This document shows, piece after piece, positions 1 to 9,983 of a DNA stretch of 36,872 nt. Position numbers and translations under genes: made by a program. The notes below the pieces were generated by a model. The model saw nothing but the letters and a program-made list of their open reading frames with translations. It was not told where the DNA came from and did not search any database. This DNA comes from Thiomicrospira sp. (GTDB taxonomy: Bacteria; Pseudomonadota; Gammaproteobacteria; Thiomicrospirales; Thiomicrospiraceae). Every line of letters starts with the position of its first letter. The first letter of the stretch is position 1. The DNA lies in contig JAUUDE010000086.1 of NCBI GenBank assembly GCA_030826915.1, positions 1 through 36,872 on the forward strand. The letters run 5' to 3'.

Positions 1-478
1 AAGCGGATGAAAGTTACTTTGGTGGCAGACGTAAAGGTAAGCGTGGTCGAGGTGCAGCAGGAAAAGTCCCTGTATTTGGGCTTTTAAAGCGAAATGGCAA
101 GGTTTATACGGTTGTCATACCAGATGCAAAAACAGACACATAAATCCCGATAATTCGTCAAAAGGTAAAACCCGATAGCATTGTTTATACGGATACTTGG
201 CGAAGTTATAACGCGCTAGATGTATCAGAATTTAAGCATTACAGGATTAACCACAGTGAATTGTTCGCTAATAAAACAAATCACATCAATGGTATCGAGA
301 ATTTTTGGAACCAAGCTAAGCGACATATGCGCAAATTTAATGGCATTCCAAAAGAGTCATTTCACCTCTTTTTGAAAGAATGTGAGTGGCGATTTAACAA
401 CAGTGACCCAAAAGAACAATTAAGACAATTGAATCAATGGGTTAAAAAGGAACTGAACTAGTTATCTAGGACAGCCCC
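1..478 (+). mobile_element. IS1595-like insertion sequence, 3' part
   Basis: The window opens inside an insertion sequence. The interior encodes the 3' part of an IS1595/ISXO2-type DDE transposase. The right end carries a plausible terminal inverted repeat reading GGGGCTGTCCTAGATAAC on the minus strand and ending near base 478. The left end lies outside the window, so the matching repeat and the target duplication cannot be checked. The element stops within about ten bases of the purL stop codon (486-488), and no purL terminator is visible between them. Confidence 0.8.
3..461 (+). pseudogene. IS1595-family transposase, 5' truncated by window edge and interrupted by a stop
   Basis: One reading frame (codons from base 3) covers the whole stretch apart from a single TAA at 141-143. 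Before the stop it reads DESYFGGRRKGKRGRG, which carries the first catalytic Asp of the IS1595 DDE fold. After it, VYTDTWRSYN carries the second Asp and HINGIENFWNQAKRHMRKF the terminal Glu, so the catalytic triad is intact on both sides. The frame itself is not shifted, so one substitution explains the break. The residue before the PIIR motif is usually hydrophobic in this family, so TTA to TAA is a likely change. A protein restarted at the ATG at 261 would lack two of the three catalytic residues, so it is unlikely to be active. The N-terminal part lies outside the window. Confidence 0.8.
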
Positions 479-485
479 TTAATTT

Positions 486-3400
486 TTAACCAACCCACTT
501 ACGAGCATTTCTAAATAGACGCATCCAAGGTGCATCTTCTTGCCATTCATCAGGATGCCAAGAGTTTTGTACTGTTCTAAACACTCTTTCTGGGTGCGGC
601 ATCATAATCGTAACACGGCCGTCTGGGGTGGTTAAACCGGTCATACCCGCCTCTGTTCCATTAGGGTTAAAAGGGTAAGTTTCCGTTGGTTGACCAATTG
701 CATCAACATAACGCAAACCAACCAGGCCTGCTACATCCTCTGCTGTACCATTGCCAAAATCCATACGACCTTCACCATGCGCCACAGCGACAGGGATTCG
801 AGTTCCTTCCATTCCTTTTAACAGAATAGACGGAGATTCTTGAATTTCAACTTGTGAGAATCGGGCCTCAAACTGTTCCGATTCGTTACGTACAAAAGCA
901 GGCCAGTTTTCCGCACCAGGAATAATTTCTTTTAAGTTTGATAACATCTGACAACCGTTACACACACCTAAAGTAAAGGTATCATCACGATTAAAGAAGG
1001 CTTCAAATTCCGAACGTGCCGTATCATTAAATAAGATTGAGTTTGCCCAACCACGACCCGCACCTAAAACATCACCATAAGAGAAACCGCCACAGGCCAC
1101 TAACCCTTTATAGTCTGCAAATTTGACTTGCCCTGAAAGTACGTCTGTCATGTGAACATCAACGGCATCAAAACCAGCTTTATCAAATGCTGCAGCCATC
1201 TCTTGCTGACCATTAACACCTTGCTCACGCAAAATGGCCACCATAGGTCTTGGCTTACCTGCAAACTCTGCCGTGATATCTTCGTTCATATCAAAAGTTA
1301 CAACGGGTGAAATTTCTGTATTTTCAGAGTCTTGAATTGCATCAAATTCTTGTTTTGCACAGTTCTCGTTATCACGAAGTGCTTGCATTCTATATGAAGT
1401 CTCTGACCACCAGGCCTGTAGTTTCTTACGAGGCATATCAAGCATTGTTTTACCATGAGCTTGAATATTAATCTGATCAGAGTTTGCTACTGTACCAATC
1501 CAATGCGACATTGCGGTTAAGTTATTTTCAGACAATACTTTTTCTACAGCAGTTTTGTCAGCAGACTTAACTTGAACAACAACACCCACTTCTTCGGCAC
1601 ATAAAGCAGCAATCGCTTCAGTACCTAATGCTGAAACATCAACCTTTAAACCACAATTTCCAGCAAAAGCCATCTCTAACAATGTCACCAGTAAACCACC
1701 ATCTGAACGATCATGGTATGCAGTCATTAAATTATCAGCCAACATCGCTTGAGTAGCATTAAATAGATTTAATAAATCTTCTGAACTATCCAAATCAGCA
1801 GAAACATCACCAATTTGATTATAAACCTGTGCTAAACAGCTAGCGCCAACACGGTTTTGACCTTTACCTAAATCAATAACAAGTAGTTCTGTATCACCTA
1901 AGTCGGTGCGTAGCTGAGGTGTAACCGTTTTACGTACATCTTGAACAGGAGCAAACGTAGTAATATTAACTGACATAGGTGAAATAACCGCTTTAGATTC
2001 ATCCCCTTCTTGCCAAACGGTTTTCATAGACATGGAGTCTTTACCAACTGGAACAGCAATCCCTAAGTCAGGACACAACTCTAAACCAACGGCTTCAACA
2101 GCATCATACAGCGCAGAATCTTCACCAGGGTGACCAGCTGCAGCCATCCAGTTAGCAGAAATTTTAATATCACTCATTTTTTCAATTTTGGCGCAAGCGA
2201 TATTGGTAATAGCTTCTGCAATAGAAAGACGAGCAGACGCTTTAGGATTAATCAACGCAACAGGCGGACGTTCACCTGAAGCCATTGCTTCACCTACGTA
2301 TCCGTTATAGTCAGAACAAGTTACCGCAGCATCAGCAACAGGCACTTGCCATGGTCCAACCAACTGGTCACGAGTAACCATACCTGTAATACTACGATCA
2401 CCAATGGTAATTAAAAAACTTTTGCTTGCGATAGTAGGCAGTTTTAACAGGCGCTCTGTAACGTCATTAAAATCTAAATTCGCTGTTTCAAATCCAGCTT
2501 GTGGAATCTGTCGAGTTTCAGCTATTCTATGCATTTTAGGCGGCTTACCTAATAATACATTTAACGGCATATCAACAGGGTTGTTATCAAACACCGTATC
2601 ATTAACAATTAACTCTTGTTCTTTAGTCGCTTCACCGACGATGGCATATAGGCAGCGTTCACGTTTACAAATTGCTTCAAACGTATCAATCTTGTCTGGA
2701 TGAACGGCTATAACGTAACGTTCTTGAGATTCATTACTCCAGATTTCCATTGGCGACATACCTGGCTCATCATTTGGTACTGAACGTAAGTCAATACGAC
2801 CACCCTTTCCAGCATCATTAACAAGCTCTGGGAAGGCGTTAGAAATTCCACCCGCACCTACATCATGAATCGATGCAATAGGTGTTTCATCTCCTAAATA
2901 AGTACAGCGGTCAATCACTTCTTGCGCACGGCGTTCCATTTCTGGGTTTTCACGCTGTACAGAAGCAAAGTCTAAGTTTTCAGAACCTGAACCCGTATCT
3001 ACTGAAGAGGCAGCTCCGCCACCTAAACCAATCAGCATCGCAGGACCACCTAAAATCACTAACTTAGCACCAACAGGGATATCACCTTTTTGTACATGTT
3101 CTTCACGGATAGAACCTAAACCACCTGCTAACATAATTGGTTTATGGTAACCACGAACTTCTTCACCCTCATTGGTGATTAGAGTATTTTCATAAGTACG
3201 GAAATAACCGTTAATTGCTGGGCGACCAAATTCGTTATTAAACCCAGCCGCACCCAGTGGGCCTTCGGTCATAATTTCAAACGGAGTGACAATACGTGCT
3301 GGCTTACCATAATCTCTTTCCCAAGGCTGCTTAAACCCAGGAACATTCAAATTAGAAACGGTAAAGCCTGTTAAACCTACTTTTGGCTTAGACCCTTTAC

Positions 3401-4355
3401 CCGTTGCTCCTTCATCACGAATTTCTCCACCTGAACCGGTTGCCGCACCAGGCCAAGGAGAAATTGCTGTTGGATGATTGTGTGTTTCTACCTTAATTTG
3501 AAAATGCACATTTTCTTTATTGGTTTCGTATTGACGGGTTTCAGGATTAGGGAAAAATCTGGAAGCCGCATAACCCTCAACCACAGCAGCATTATCACTA
3601 TAAGCAGACAACACACCTTGTGGATTTTTTTGATAGGTATTACGAATCATACCAAACAATGAATTAGGCTTATTTTCACCGTCAATTGTCCAATCGGCAT
3701 TAAAGATTTTGTGACGACAATGTTCCGAGTTTGCTTGAGCAAACATCATTAATTCAGCATCTACTGGATTACGCTTAAGACCATTAAAAGCATTTACAAG
3801 GTAATCAATTTCATCATCACTTAAAGCCAAGCCCATTTCTGAGTTAGCCGTAACTAAGGCTTCACGTCCACCACCTAAAATATCAACCGTAGAATATGGT
3901 TTTGGAGACTGGTGAGAGAATAGACCCTCAAGCGTTTCAAAGTCATAAGAAACCTGCTCCATCATGCGATCATGCACAAGTTTTAACATGGCTTCTTTGT
4001 CTTCTGCATTAACGCCATCAAAAGTATAAACCACACCACGTTCAATACGATGAATATCTTTTATACCACATGTGTGAGTAATATCCGTAGCTTTTGAAGA
4101 CCAAGGAGAAATCGTTCCTAAACGAGGCGTAACAACACAACTATCTGTCGTTAGCTGCGAAGTTTTATCCTCTTCCGAATTATTTAACAACATCTTTAGA
4201 TGTGCTAATTCGGTCGAGGTTAACTCACCTTCCAAGTCTACAAAATAGACATATTGAGATTGAATATTTTGAATAGTGCCAACTTCTTGTAACTTGGTTA
4301 GCAATTGATTTAAACGATAAGCCGAATGAGCTGGATTTCCCCAGATAACTTGCAT
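486..4355 (-). CDS. purL: Phosphoribosylformylglycinamidine synthase (FGAM synthase)
   Basis: Large single-chain PurL of 1289 residues, the usual length in gammaproteobacteria. It converts FGAR, glutamine and ATP to FGAM in the fourth step of cytosolic de novo purine synthesis. An N-terminal and linker region is followed by two tandem AIRS-like ATPase halves (rich in GGG and [16 protein letters not shown] motifs) and a C-terminal class I glutamine amidotransferase domain from about residue 1035. The amidotransferase triad is visible: Cys1132 in GVCNGCQ, and His1254 and Glu1256 in MMPHPERV. The ATG at 4355 has AAGGGTC upstream and begins MQVIWGNPA. An intrinsic terminator lies between bamC and purL, so purL probably has its own promoter. 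No terminator follows purL before the insertion sequence. Confidence 0.97.
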   Translation of the reverse strand: MQVIWGNPAHSAYRLNQLLTKLQEVGTIQNIQSQYVYFVDLEGELTSTELAHLKMLLNNSEEDKTSQLTTDSCVVTPRLGTISPWSSKATDITHTCGIKDIHRIERGVVYTFDGVNAEDKEAMLKLVHDRMMEQVSYDFETLEGLFSHQSPKPYSTVDILGGGREALVTANSEMGLALSDDEIDYLVNAFNGLKRNPVDAELMMFAQANSEHCRHKIFNADWTIDGENKPNSLFGMIRNTYQKNPQGVLSAYSDNAAVVEGYAASRFFPNPETRQYETNKENVHFQIKVETHNHPTAISPWPGAATGSGGEIRDEGATGKGSKPKVGLTGFTVSNLNVPGFKQPWERDYGKPARIVTPFEIMTEGPLGAAGFNNEFGRPAINGYFRTYENTLITNEGEEVRGYHKPIMLAGGLGSIREEHVQKGDIPVGAKLVILGGPAMLIGLGGGAASSVDTGSGSENLDFASVQRENPEMERRAQEVIDRCTYLGDETPIASIHDVGAGGISNAFPELVNDAGKGGRIDLRSVPNDEPGMSPMEIWSNESQERYVIAVHPDKIDTFEAICKRERCLYAIVGEATKEQELIVNDTVFDNNPVDMPLNVLLGKPPKMHRIAETRQIPQAGFETANLDFNDVTERLLKLPTIASKSFLITIGDRSITGMVTRDQLVGPWQVPVADAAVTCSDYNGYVGEAMASGERPPVALINPKASARLSIAEAITNIACAKIEKMSDIKISANWMAAAGHPGEDSALYDAVEAVGLELCPDLGIAVPVGKDSMSMKTVWQEGDESKAVISPMSVNITTFAPVQDVRKTVTPQLRTDLGDTELLVIDLGKGQNRVGASCLAQVYNQIGDVSADLDSSEDLLNLFNATQAMLADNLMTAYHDRSDGGLLVTLLEMAFAGNCGLKVDVSALGTEAIAALCAEEVGVVVQVKSADKTAVEKVLSENNLTAMSHWIGTVANSDQINIQAHGKTMLDMPRKKLQAWWSETSYRMQALRDNENCAKQEFDAIQDSENTEISPVVTFDMNEDITAEFAGKPRPMVAILREQGVNGQQEMAAAFDKAGFDAVDVHMTDVLSGQVKFADYKGLVACGGFSYGDVLGAGRGWANSILFNDTARSEFEAFFNRDDTFTLGVCNGCQMLSNLKEIIPGAENWPAFVRNESEQFEARFSQVEIQESPSILLKGMEGTRIPVAVAHGEGRMDFGNGTAEDVAGLVGLRYVDAIGQPTETYPFNPNGTEAGMTGLTTPDGRVTIMMPHPERVFRTVQNSWHPDEWQEDAPWMRLFRNARKWVG

Positions 4356-4398
4356 ACTTTTGACCCTTATACAGAGACCTTTGCTAATTTAAAGATCT

Positions 4399-4428
4399 CA
4401 AAAAAACAAAGCCCTCTAATCCGAGGGC
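4399..4428 (-). terminator. Intrinsic terminator of dapA-bamC
   Basis: On the minus strand the 6-bp stem GCCCTC/GAGGGC (4411-4416 with 4423-4428) has a 6-nt loop and is followed by TTTGTTTTTTTG. It lies just after bamC and before purL. Confidence 0.8.
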
Positions 4429-4444
4429 AATTTATAACGTCTGA

Positions 4445-5566
4445 TTATTTAGCTAATAATCCTAAACTTTCAAAGATATAACGTCTCTGCTCTTCATTTA
4501 AAGCAGGCGTATCTTCTGGCGCTGAAACAGTAAGAATCACTTTTTCCTGATCCGTTTCAGATTGTGTTAATTTTAACTTCAGTAAATTTGGCAATGCTTT
4601 TTTACCAGAATCACGCCAAAAAGCTAAACTCGATAGAAAAGAATCGTCCTCTTTAACTGTTTTAGGAACTTGAACCCATAACTCATGTTGTGAAGCTTTA
4701 ACTTTATCAATAGACCAGTTAGCTCGATAAATCATAGCTTGTAAGTAACTCCAGCTCTTATCCATACCCGTACGCAATGAAAGGCCATCAAACTCTTGAC
4801 CATCAAGCACTTCAACCATCTGTTCAGATACTTTCAATTGTGCTAAAGCTTTTTCGCTACTCGATCCAAAAAAGACCATAGCCTGATAAAGAGCCTGCGC
4901 TTCCATAACTGGGCTATAAGGTTTAATACGCCACTGCCTATCAATTTCTCTCGCTTCATTTGCATCTGGTGAATAGAGCTCACTATGGTTAATGTAAACT
5001 CTAACAACCCCTTTATTTACATCCGTTTCAACACGAGCGATAAATTTATCGTAAACACCATCCGCTAATTCAGGACGCCAACTATTCAACATTCTTGTGA
5101 TTGGACCCACGTCATCTAAAGGCACTAATTCTGTACGAGGAAGATACTCTGTTTTCATAACACCAATATCTTTTCGCTCTTCTGCAATAGCAAACCCTGA
5201 AGAAGCAAAGAAACGTTTTAAGCTAGCCCAAACCTGTTCACTATTGGTTGTCTCTATTTCTAGCCAGCGTTCAGATAAGTTATTCTTAATATCCACACCT
5301 TTGGCTTTAAAGTTAGGAATGTAATCATACTTGTCTTGTTCTGCCAAAGCATCCTGCTCAGCTTTTTTTAATGCCAAAGACATTTCTGTTTGAGGCTTGG
5401 CAGGGTTAAATAGATTTGGTGGCATTTCCAGTGACTTAACTAACTTACCTTCATTGTCTCTATAACTACCATCTGAACCGAACATGTTAGAGATTGTTGA
5501 ACAACCACTTAAACTCATTGCTACAACCGAGGTAGACAATACAAACGTTTTTGCATAAAGACGCAT
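4445..5566 (-). CDS. bamC: Outer membrane protein assembly factor BamC (NlpB-like lipoprotein)
   Basis: A 373-residue lipoprotein. The N-terminus is a signal peptide ending in the lipobox LSGC with Cys22. After it comes a stretch with the BamC character, a poorly structured N-terminal segment ending in LEMPPNL, and then two mixed alpha/beta domains (about residues 95-220 and 260-370). BamC is an accessory lipoprotein of the BAM complex, which inserts beta-barrel proteins into the outer membrane. It follows dapA by 27 bp on the same strand, the order also found in E. coli (dapA-nlpB), and this context is much of the support for the name. It is slightly longer than the E. coli protein (344 residues). 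Start ATG at 5566 has AAAGGTAT upstream. Confidence 0.85.
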   Translation of the reverse strand: MRLYAKTFVLSTSVVAMSLSGCSTISNMFGSDGSYRDNEGKLVKSLEMPPNLFNPAKPQTEMSLALKKAEQDALAEQDKYDYIPNFKAKGVDIKNNLSERWLEIETTNSEQVWASLKRFFASSGFAIAEERKDIGVMKTEYLPRTELVPLDDVGPITRMLNSWRPELADGVYDKFIARVETDVNKGVVRVYINHSELYSPDANEAREIDRQWRIKPYSPVMEAQALYQAMVFFGSSSEKALAQLKVSEQMVEVLDGQEFDGLSLRTGMDKSWSYLQAMIYRANWSIDKVKASQHELWVQVPKTVKEDDSFLSSLAFWRDSGKKALPNLLKLKLTQSETDQEKVILTVSAPEDTPALNEEQRRYIFESLGLLAK

Positions 5567-5593
5567 AAAACTTATACCTTTAATTAAAGATTA

Positions 5594-6475
5594 TTACTTA
5601 AGTACAATACCAGCCTGCTCTAGCGCTTTGCGCACAACAGGCTGACAAGATTCTGATAAGGGCGTTAGAGGTAAACGTATTGCTTGTCCCATTAAGCCCA
5701 TTTTAGAGACTGCCCATTTTACTGGTATTGGGTTTGACTCCACAAAAATATCTCTATGAATTGCTTGTAAAGGCGCATCCAGATCACGCGCCTTTTCTGC
5801 ATCTCCGGCTATAGCGGCAGCATAAACATCATGCAACTGTTTCGGGGCAACATTAGCTGTTACTGAAATACCACCATGACCTCCAGCCAAAATAAAATCT
5901 ACAGCAGAAGCATCATCCCCAGTATACAAATCAAATTCAGCAGGTGCTTCTAATTGAATTTGACGTACACGATCAACTTCACCTGTCGCTTCTTTAATAC
6001 CGATAATATTTTTAACAGAGGCTAAACGAATAACCGTTTCTGGAAGCAAATCCACAGCAGTTCGACCGGGAACATTATATAGAATTTGAGGAATATCTAC
6101 CGTCTCTGCAATCTTTTTATAGTGCAAGTAGAGACCTTCTTGGGTTGGCTTATTGTAATAAGGCGTTACCAAAAGACAGGCATCTGCACCAGCATCTTTA
6201 GCACACTGAGTTAAAGCAATTGCCTCACTGGTTGAATTTGCTCCTGTTCCTGCAATAACAGGAATTCGGCCATGGACCTTTTCAACAACAAACCGAACAA
6301 CAGAGCAATGTTCTTCAAAATCCAAGGTTGCTGATTCACCTGTTGTGCCCATTGCAACAATCGCATCTGTCTCAGAAGCTATATGAAATTCCACCAACTT
6401 TTCTAAAGCGTCAAAATCTATAGACTCATCTTCCAACATAGGCGTGACCAATGCCACCATACTGCCTCTAAACAC
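5594..6475 (-). CDS. dapA: 4-hydroxy-tetrahydrodipicolinate synthase
   Basis: DapA condenses pyruvate with aspartate semialdehyde in the first committed step of lysine and diaminopimelate synthesis. It feeds peptidoglycan as well as protein. From the start chosen here it is 293 residues long and begins MFRGSMVALVTPM, matching the family N-terminus. The GTG at 6475 has GGAG nine bases upstream. A longer frame from a TTG at 6490 would begin on that ribosome binding site and is rejected. With this start the active-site residues take E. coli numbering: Thr44-Thr45 in MGTTGES, Tyr107, Tyr133 in LYNVPGRT, Arg138 and the Schiff-base Lys161 in GIKEATG. bamC follows in the same operon; the peroxiredoxin gene is divergent. 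Confidence 0.96.
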   Translation of the reverse strand: MFRGSMVALVTPMLEDESIDFDALEKLVEFHIASETDAIVAMGTTGESATLDFEEHCSVVRFVVEKVHGRIPVIAGTGANSTSEAIALTQCAKDAGADACLLVTPYYNKPTQEGLYLHYKKIAETVDIPQILYNVPGRTAVDLLPETVIRLASVKNIIGIKEATGEVDRVRQIQLEAPAEFDLYTGDDASAVDFILAGGHGGISVTANVAPKQLHDVYAAAIAGDAEKARDLDAPLQAIHRDIFVESNPIPVKWAVSKMGLMGQAIRLPLTPLSESCQPVVRKALEQAGIVLK

Positions 6476-6690
6476 GGTGATTTTCTCCAATCATGTTACG
6501 GTATTATAAAAAGTGTAATATTAACCTTTCCCCCCTTACACTTCAACCAATTAATGGCGATATTACATTACTCACCCAAGCTTATACTTTTCTTTTAAAA
6601 CTGTCATTTAACTTTCACAATATTTGCAGTTGCCAAGCCCAATAAAAGTCGGCATACTGAAATCAAAAACTTTTCTAACAGGAATATTAC

Positions 6691-7164
6691 ATGAGCATAA
6701 ACATTGGTGAACAACTCCCTTCTTTTTCTGTCGCAGCCACTTCAAATAAAACCATTACCAATCAAGACTTGCAAAACAAATACACTATCATTTATTTCTA
6801 CCCCAAAGACAGCACTCCAGGCTGCACTACTGAGGGCTTAGACTTTACTGCACTTCACCCTGAGTTTACAAAACTTAACACTCAAATCTTTGGTGCCTCG
6901 TTAGACTCAATGAAACGTCACGACAATTTTATCGCTAAACAAAACTTTGCTTTTGACCTTATTTCTGACCCAGAAGCTGAATTTTGTGAACTTTTTGGTG
7001 TGTATCAACTAAAAAAGAATTTTGGCAAAGAATATATGGGTATCGTTCGTAGCACTTTTTTGTTTGATGAAACAGGCACACTCGTAAAAGAGTGGCGAAA
7101 GGTAAAAGTAAAAGGACACGCACAAGAAGTATTAGATGCAATTAAAGAATTAACCCAATCTTAA
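6691..7164 (+). CDS. bcp: Peroxiredoxin of the PrxQ/Bcp family
   Basis: A 157-residue cytosolic thiol peroxidase that reduces hydrogen peroxide and organic hydroperoxides. The peroxidatic Cys45 sits in the family motif PKDSTPGCT, and the later GIVRSTFLFD block is also typical. The two places where PrxQ proteins usually carry a resolving cysteine are not Cys here: position 50 is Leu and the helix-3 position in HDNFIAKQ is Ile81. The only other cysteine is Cys99 in EFCELFGV. The enzyme may therefore work as a 1-Cys type or use Cys99. It starts at ATG 6691 with AGGAAT upstream. phoH2 follows after 29 bp, so the two are probably co-transcribed. Confidence 0.93.
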   Translation: MSINIGEQLPSFSVAATSNKTITNQDLQNKYTIIYFYPKDSTPGCTTEGLDFTALHPEFTKLNTQIFGASLDSMKRHDNFIAKQNFAFDLISDPEAEFCELFGVYQLKKNFGKEYMGIVRSTFLFDETGTLVKEWRKVKVKGHAQEVLDAIKELTQS

Positions 7165-7193
7165 AATCTAAGAAACTACCAAAAGGAAGTCAT

Positions 7194-8600
7194 ATGACTA
7201 ATGAATCTAAGCGACTATTCATACTCGACACCAATGTTTTAATGCATGACCCAATGGCTCTTTTTAACTTTGCAGAGCATGACCTTTTTATATCCATGAC
7301 AGTTTTAGAAGAATTGGATGCTGGTAAAAAAGGCATGTCGGAAGTTGCAAGAAATGTTCGAGAGACTAACCGCCTAATAGACCAAATAATTAGTGACTCT
7401 AGCTTTGAAGAGATTAAAAACGGGCTTTCTTTAGAGCGTATTCATCCAAACCCCAAGCAAGAAGAATTGCGCTTAGGGAAACTCTATTTTGAAACTGAGC
7501 CGCTCAAACACAACCTCCCCGAATCTCTACCTAGCCACAAAGCAGACAATCATATTTTACAAACAGGCCTGGCTCTAAGAGAGCAATTTCCTAATCGCAA
7601 TGTCACGCTTGTCACCAAAGATATCAATATGCGCATTAAGTCATCAGCAGTAGGTTTACACTCTGAAGACTACTACAACGACCGAGCATTAGAAGATGCT
7701 GACCTACTTTATACCGGCTGGGAATATTTAGAGCCAAACTTTTTTGAAAAACATGGTAAAACAATGAAGTCATGGCAAGAAGAAAGCCGAACTTTTTACG
7801 AACTGACTGTAGACAAAAACTGCAAATTGTATCCCAATCAAGGCTTAATAAGCGAAAACGATTCCGGGTTTAATGCGATTGTCCGAAACGTGAGCAACGG
7901 TAAAGCAGCGCTTGAATACATGCAAGACTTTGAGAACCCCAATCACTCTATTTGGGGAATTCATGCTCGTAATGCAGAACAAAACATTGCGTTAAACTTT
8001 CTAATGGATCCAGATATAGATTTTGTATCCCTACTTGGTGTAGCAGGAACAGGTAAAACATTGATTACTCTTGCAGCAGCACTGGAACAAACACTTGATC
8101 AAAACATCTACAATGAAATCATTATGACACGCGCCACAATTCCTGTTGGTGAAGACATTGGTTTTTTACCTGGTACTGAAGAAGAAAAAATGACACCTTG
8201 GATGGGAGCCTTAATGGACAATTTGGAAGTGTTAACCGACTCAGAAGGTTACACGGACTGGGAAAAGGAAAGTACTCAACAACTTCTGAGCAAACGTATA
8301 AAAATCAAATCTATGAATTTTATGCGTGGCCGCACATTTCAGAATAAATTTATCATTCTAGATGAAGCGCAAAACCTTACACCTAAACAGATGAAAACCT
8401 TAATTACTCGCTCTGGTGAAGGTACAAAGGTTGTATGTTTGGGGAATATCAGTCAAATTGACTCTCCTTACCTAACCGAAACAACCACTGGCTTAACTTA
8501 TGTAGTCGACCGTTTTAAAAACTGGTCACACGCTGCTCACATCACTCTGCAACAAGGTGAACGTTCTAGGCTAGCTGAATTTGCATCTGATAATCTATAA
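7194..8600 (+). CDS. PhoH2-type protein: PIN nuclease domain fused to PhoH-like ATPase
   Basis: A 468-residue two-domain protein. Residues 1-160 form a PIN domain (FILDTNVLMHDP with Asp12, later acidic residues in VTKDINMR). Residues 240-468 form a PhoH ATPase with Walker A GVAGTGKT (282-289) and Walker B FIILDEAQN (Asp390-Glu391). Characterised PhoH2 proteins are sequence-dependent RNA helicases and ribonucleases, so an RNA-processing role in the cytosol is expected; its targets are not known from this sequence. Start ATG 7194 has AAAAGGAAG upstream. It is the second gene of a pair with the peroxiredoxin and ends before a bidirectional terminator. Confidence 0.93.
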   Translation: MTNESKRLFILDTNVLMHDPMALFNFAEHDLFISMTVLEELDAGKKGMSEVARNVRETNRLIDQIISDSSFEEIKNGLSLERIHPNPKQEELRLGKLYFETEPLKHNLPESLPSHKADNHILQTGLALREQFPNRNVTLVTKDINMRIKSSAVGLHSEDYYNDRALEDADLLYTGWEYLEPNFFEKHGKTMKSWQEESRTFYELTVDKNCKLYPNQGLISENDSGFNAIVRNVSNGKAALEYMQDFENPNHSIWGIHARNAEQNIALNFLMDPDIDFVSLLGVAGTGKTLITLAAALEQTLDQNIYNEIIMTRATIPVGEDIGFLPGTEEEKMTPWMGALMDNLEVLTDSEGYTDWEKESTQQLLSKRIKIKSMNFMRGRTFQNKFIILDEAQNLTPKQMKTLITRSGEGTKVVCLGNISQIDSPYLTETTTGLTYVVDRFKNWSHAAHITLQQGERSRLAEFASDNL

Positions 8601-8640
8601 GTGAATCTTTAACTTTAGTGAACTGAAGCAGCTAAACATA

Positions 8641-8666
8641 AAAAAAGGCCTTAACGGCCTTTTTTT
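8641..8666. terminator. Bidirectional intrinsic terminator between phoH2 and lysR-type gene
   Basis: AGGCC (8646-8650) pairs with GGCCT (8656-8660) around the loop TTAAC, with an A run before and a T run after, so it can serve both converging genes. Confidence 0.88.
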
Positions 8667-8690
8667 AATTCTTACCCATTAGGAAATGAG

Positions 8691-9647
8691 CTATTTACTC
8701 CTTCCTAACGACTGCTCCGCTTCAGTAGGTATTCTAAAACCTAACTCTGCAGCACGCCCCCGACAATATTCAACAGCGAACTCCAATAACTCACCTACTG
8801 CTCTATGACGGAACTTATGCTTTTGCCTTACATGAGAAAACGGACGTAAAATTGGCGGATCCAAAGGAATTGCTTTCAAAGTACCCAAACGCAATTCTTT
8901 AGACAATGTAGTTCTAGAAACTACTGCTAAACCTACCTCTGACTCAACAGCCATTTTAACTGCTTCAGGACTTCCCAACTCCATTACAACTTTAAGGTCA
9001 CTATAAGAAAAACCTTGCTCTCGGATATAAGAATCAATCACCGCTCTTGAACCTGAACCTTCTTCACGGGAAATATAACCATATTTACGGAAGTCTTCTA
9101 CCGTTACTTTGTCGCGTTTTGCCAAAGGGTGATCCAGCGGACAAATCAACTGCATTTCATCTATCCGACAAACATCGACTTCTAGATTCTTATTTTGCAC
9201 AGGCGCTTCAACCAGCCCAAGATCAACCATATTGTTTTCAACCATTGATACGATGGCATCCGTGTTTCCAACTTGCAAGCGGATATTTACATCTTCAAAC
9301 TGTTTTTTAAATGCACCTAATAAACTCGGCAACATATATTCAGCAATCGTTGTACTTGCACCAATAACAAGAGTACCCGTAACCTCTCCAGTTAATTCTC
9401 GAACTTCACTATTCATTTTTTCATAATGCTCAAGAATTTGGTCGGCATAATCATATACAACCTTACCTGCTTCAGTTAGGGTGATTTTATTATGAGTACG
9501 GTCAAAGAGACGGGTATTAAAAAAATCTTCGAGTTGCTTTACCTGGAAAGTTACTGCTGGCTGTGTCATATGGAGAGTTTCAGCTGCTTTAGTGAAACTC
9601 ATTACTTTCGCAACAGTGTGGAACACTTGAAGACGTCTATCTGCCAT
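8691..9647 (-). CDS. LysR-family transcriptional regulator
   Basis: A 318-residue LysR regulator. The N-terminal winged helix-turn-helix (about residues 4-62) reads FHTVAKVMSFTKAAETLHMTQPAVTFQVKQLE, typical of the family. The C-terminal part is a LysR substrate-binding domain beginning near GTLVIGASTTIAEYMLP. By overall character it belongs with the CysL/YeiE/CbbR-like group, but its effector and targets cannot be read from sequence. It stands alone, with no divergent partner gene directly upstream that would suggest a target. Start ATG 9647 has AAAGGAATT upstream. It converges with phoH2. Confidence 0.9.
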   Translation of the reverse strand: MADRRLQVFHTVAKVMSFTKAAETLHMTQPAVTFQVKQLEDFFNTRLFDRTHNKITLTEAGKVVYDYADQILEHYEKMNSEVRELTGEVTGTLVIGASTTIAEYMLPSLLGAFKKQFEDVNIRLQVGNTDAIVSMVENNMVDLGLVEAPVQNKNLEVDVCRIDEMQLICPLDHPLAKRDKVTVEDFRKYGYISREEGSGSRAVIDSYIREQGFSYSDLKVVMELGSPEAVKMAVESEVGLAVVSRTTLSKELRLGTLKAIPLDPPILRPFSHVRQKHKFRHRAVGELLEFAVEYCRGRAAELGFRIPTEAEQSLGRSK

Positions 9648-9983
9648 TCCGATAATTCCTTTATGGTCTATAAATTAAACTTGGGTTGGGCGAATATAGG
9701 ACTTTAATAACAAAATGTCAATAAACTTAATCAGTATATAAGAATATTTTAATTTTTAGATAGAATGAACACCACTTAATACAGGGTTGAACCACTTTGT
9801 AATTAGCCTTATGCGAATTTTCAGTAATTAAGATTTAATTTAAATGGACCTATAAAAAATCTCATTAAAACAATAAACTTTTAGCTAGTAGCACAACAAC
9901 TATTCGAAGAAAAAAAGCATACATTCAACAATCTAAATTACCAAGCTTTGATGTTTTTAAAGCTACTTTTTCAGATCACTAAG
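9648..9983. other. 336-bp intergenic region, no gene seen
   Basis: AT-rich stretch between the LysR gene and the potassium channel gene, both on the minus strand. It must hold the LysR promoter and the 3' end of the channel transcript. A weak inverted repeat (AAGCTTT 9943-9949 with AAAGCT 9959-9964) is the only structure noticed. No coding frame, RNA gene or clear terminator was recognised. Confidence 0.6.

Noticed and set aside
6491-6690. Possible riboswitch (for example a lysine riboswitch) upstream of dapA
   Set aside because: The dapA start lies close to a plausible promoter and no conserved aptamer elements or leader terminator are seen.
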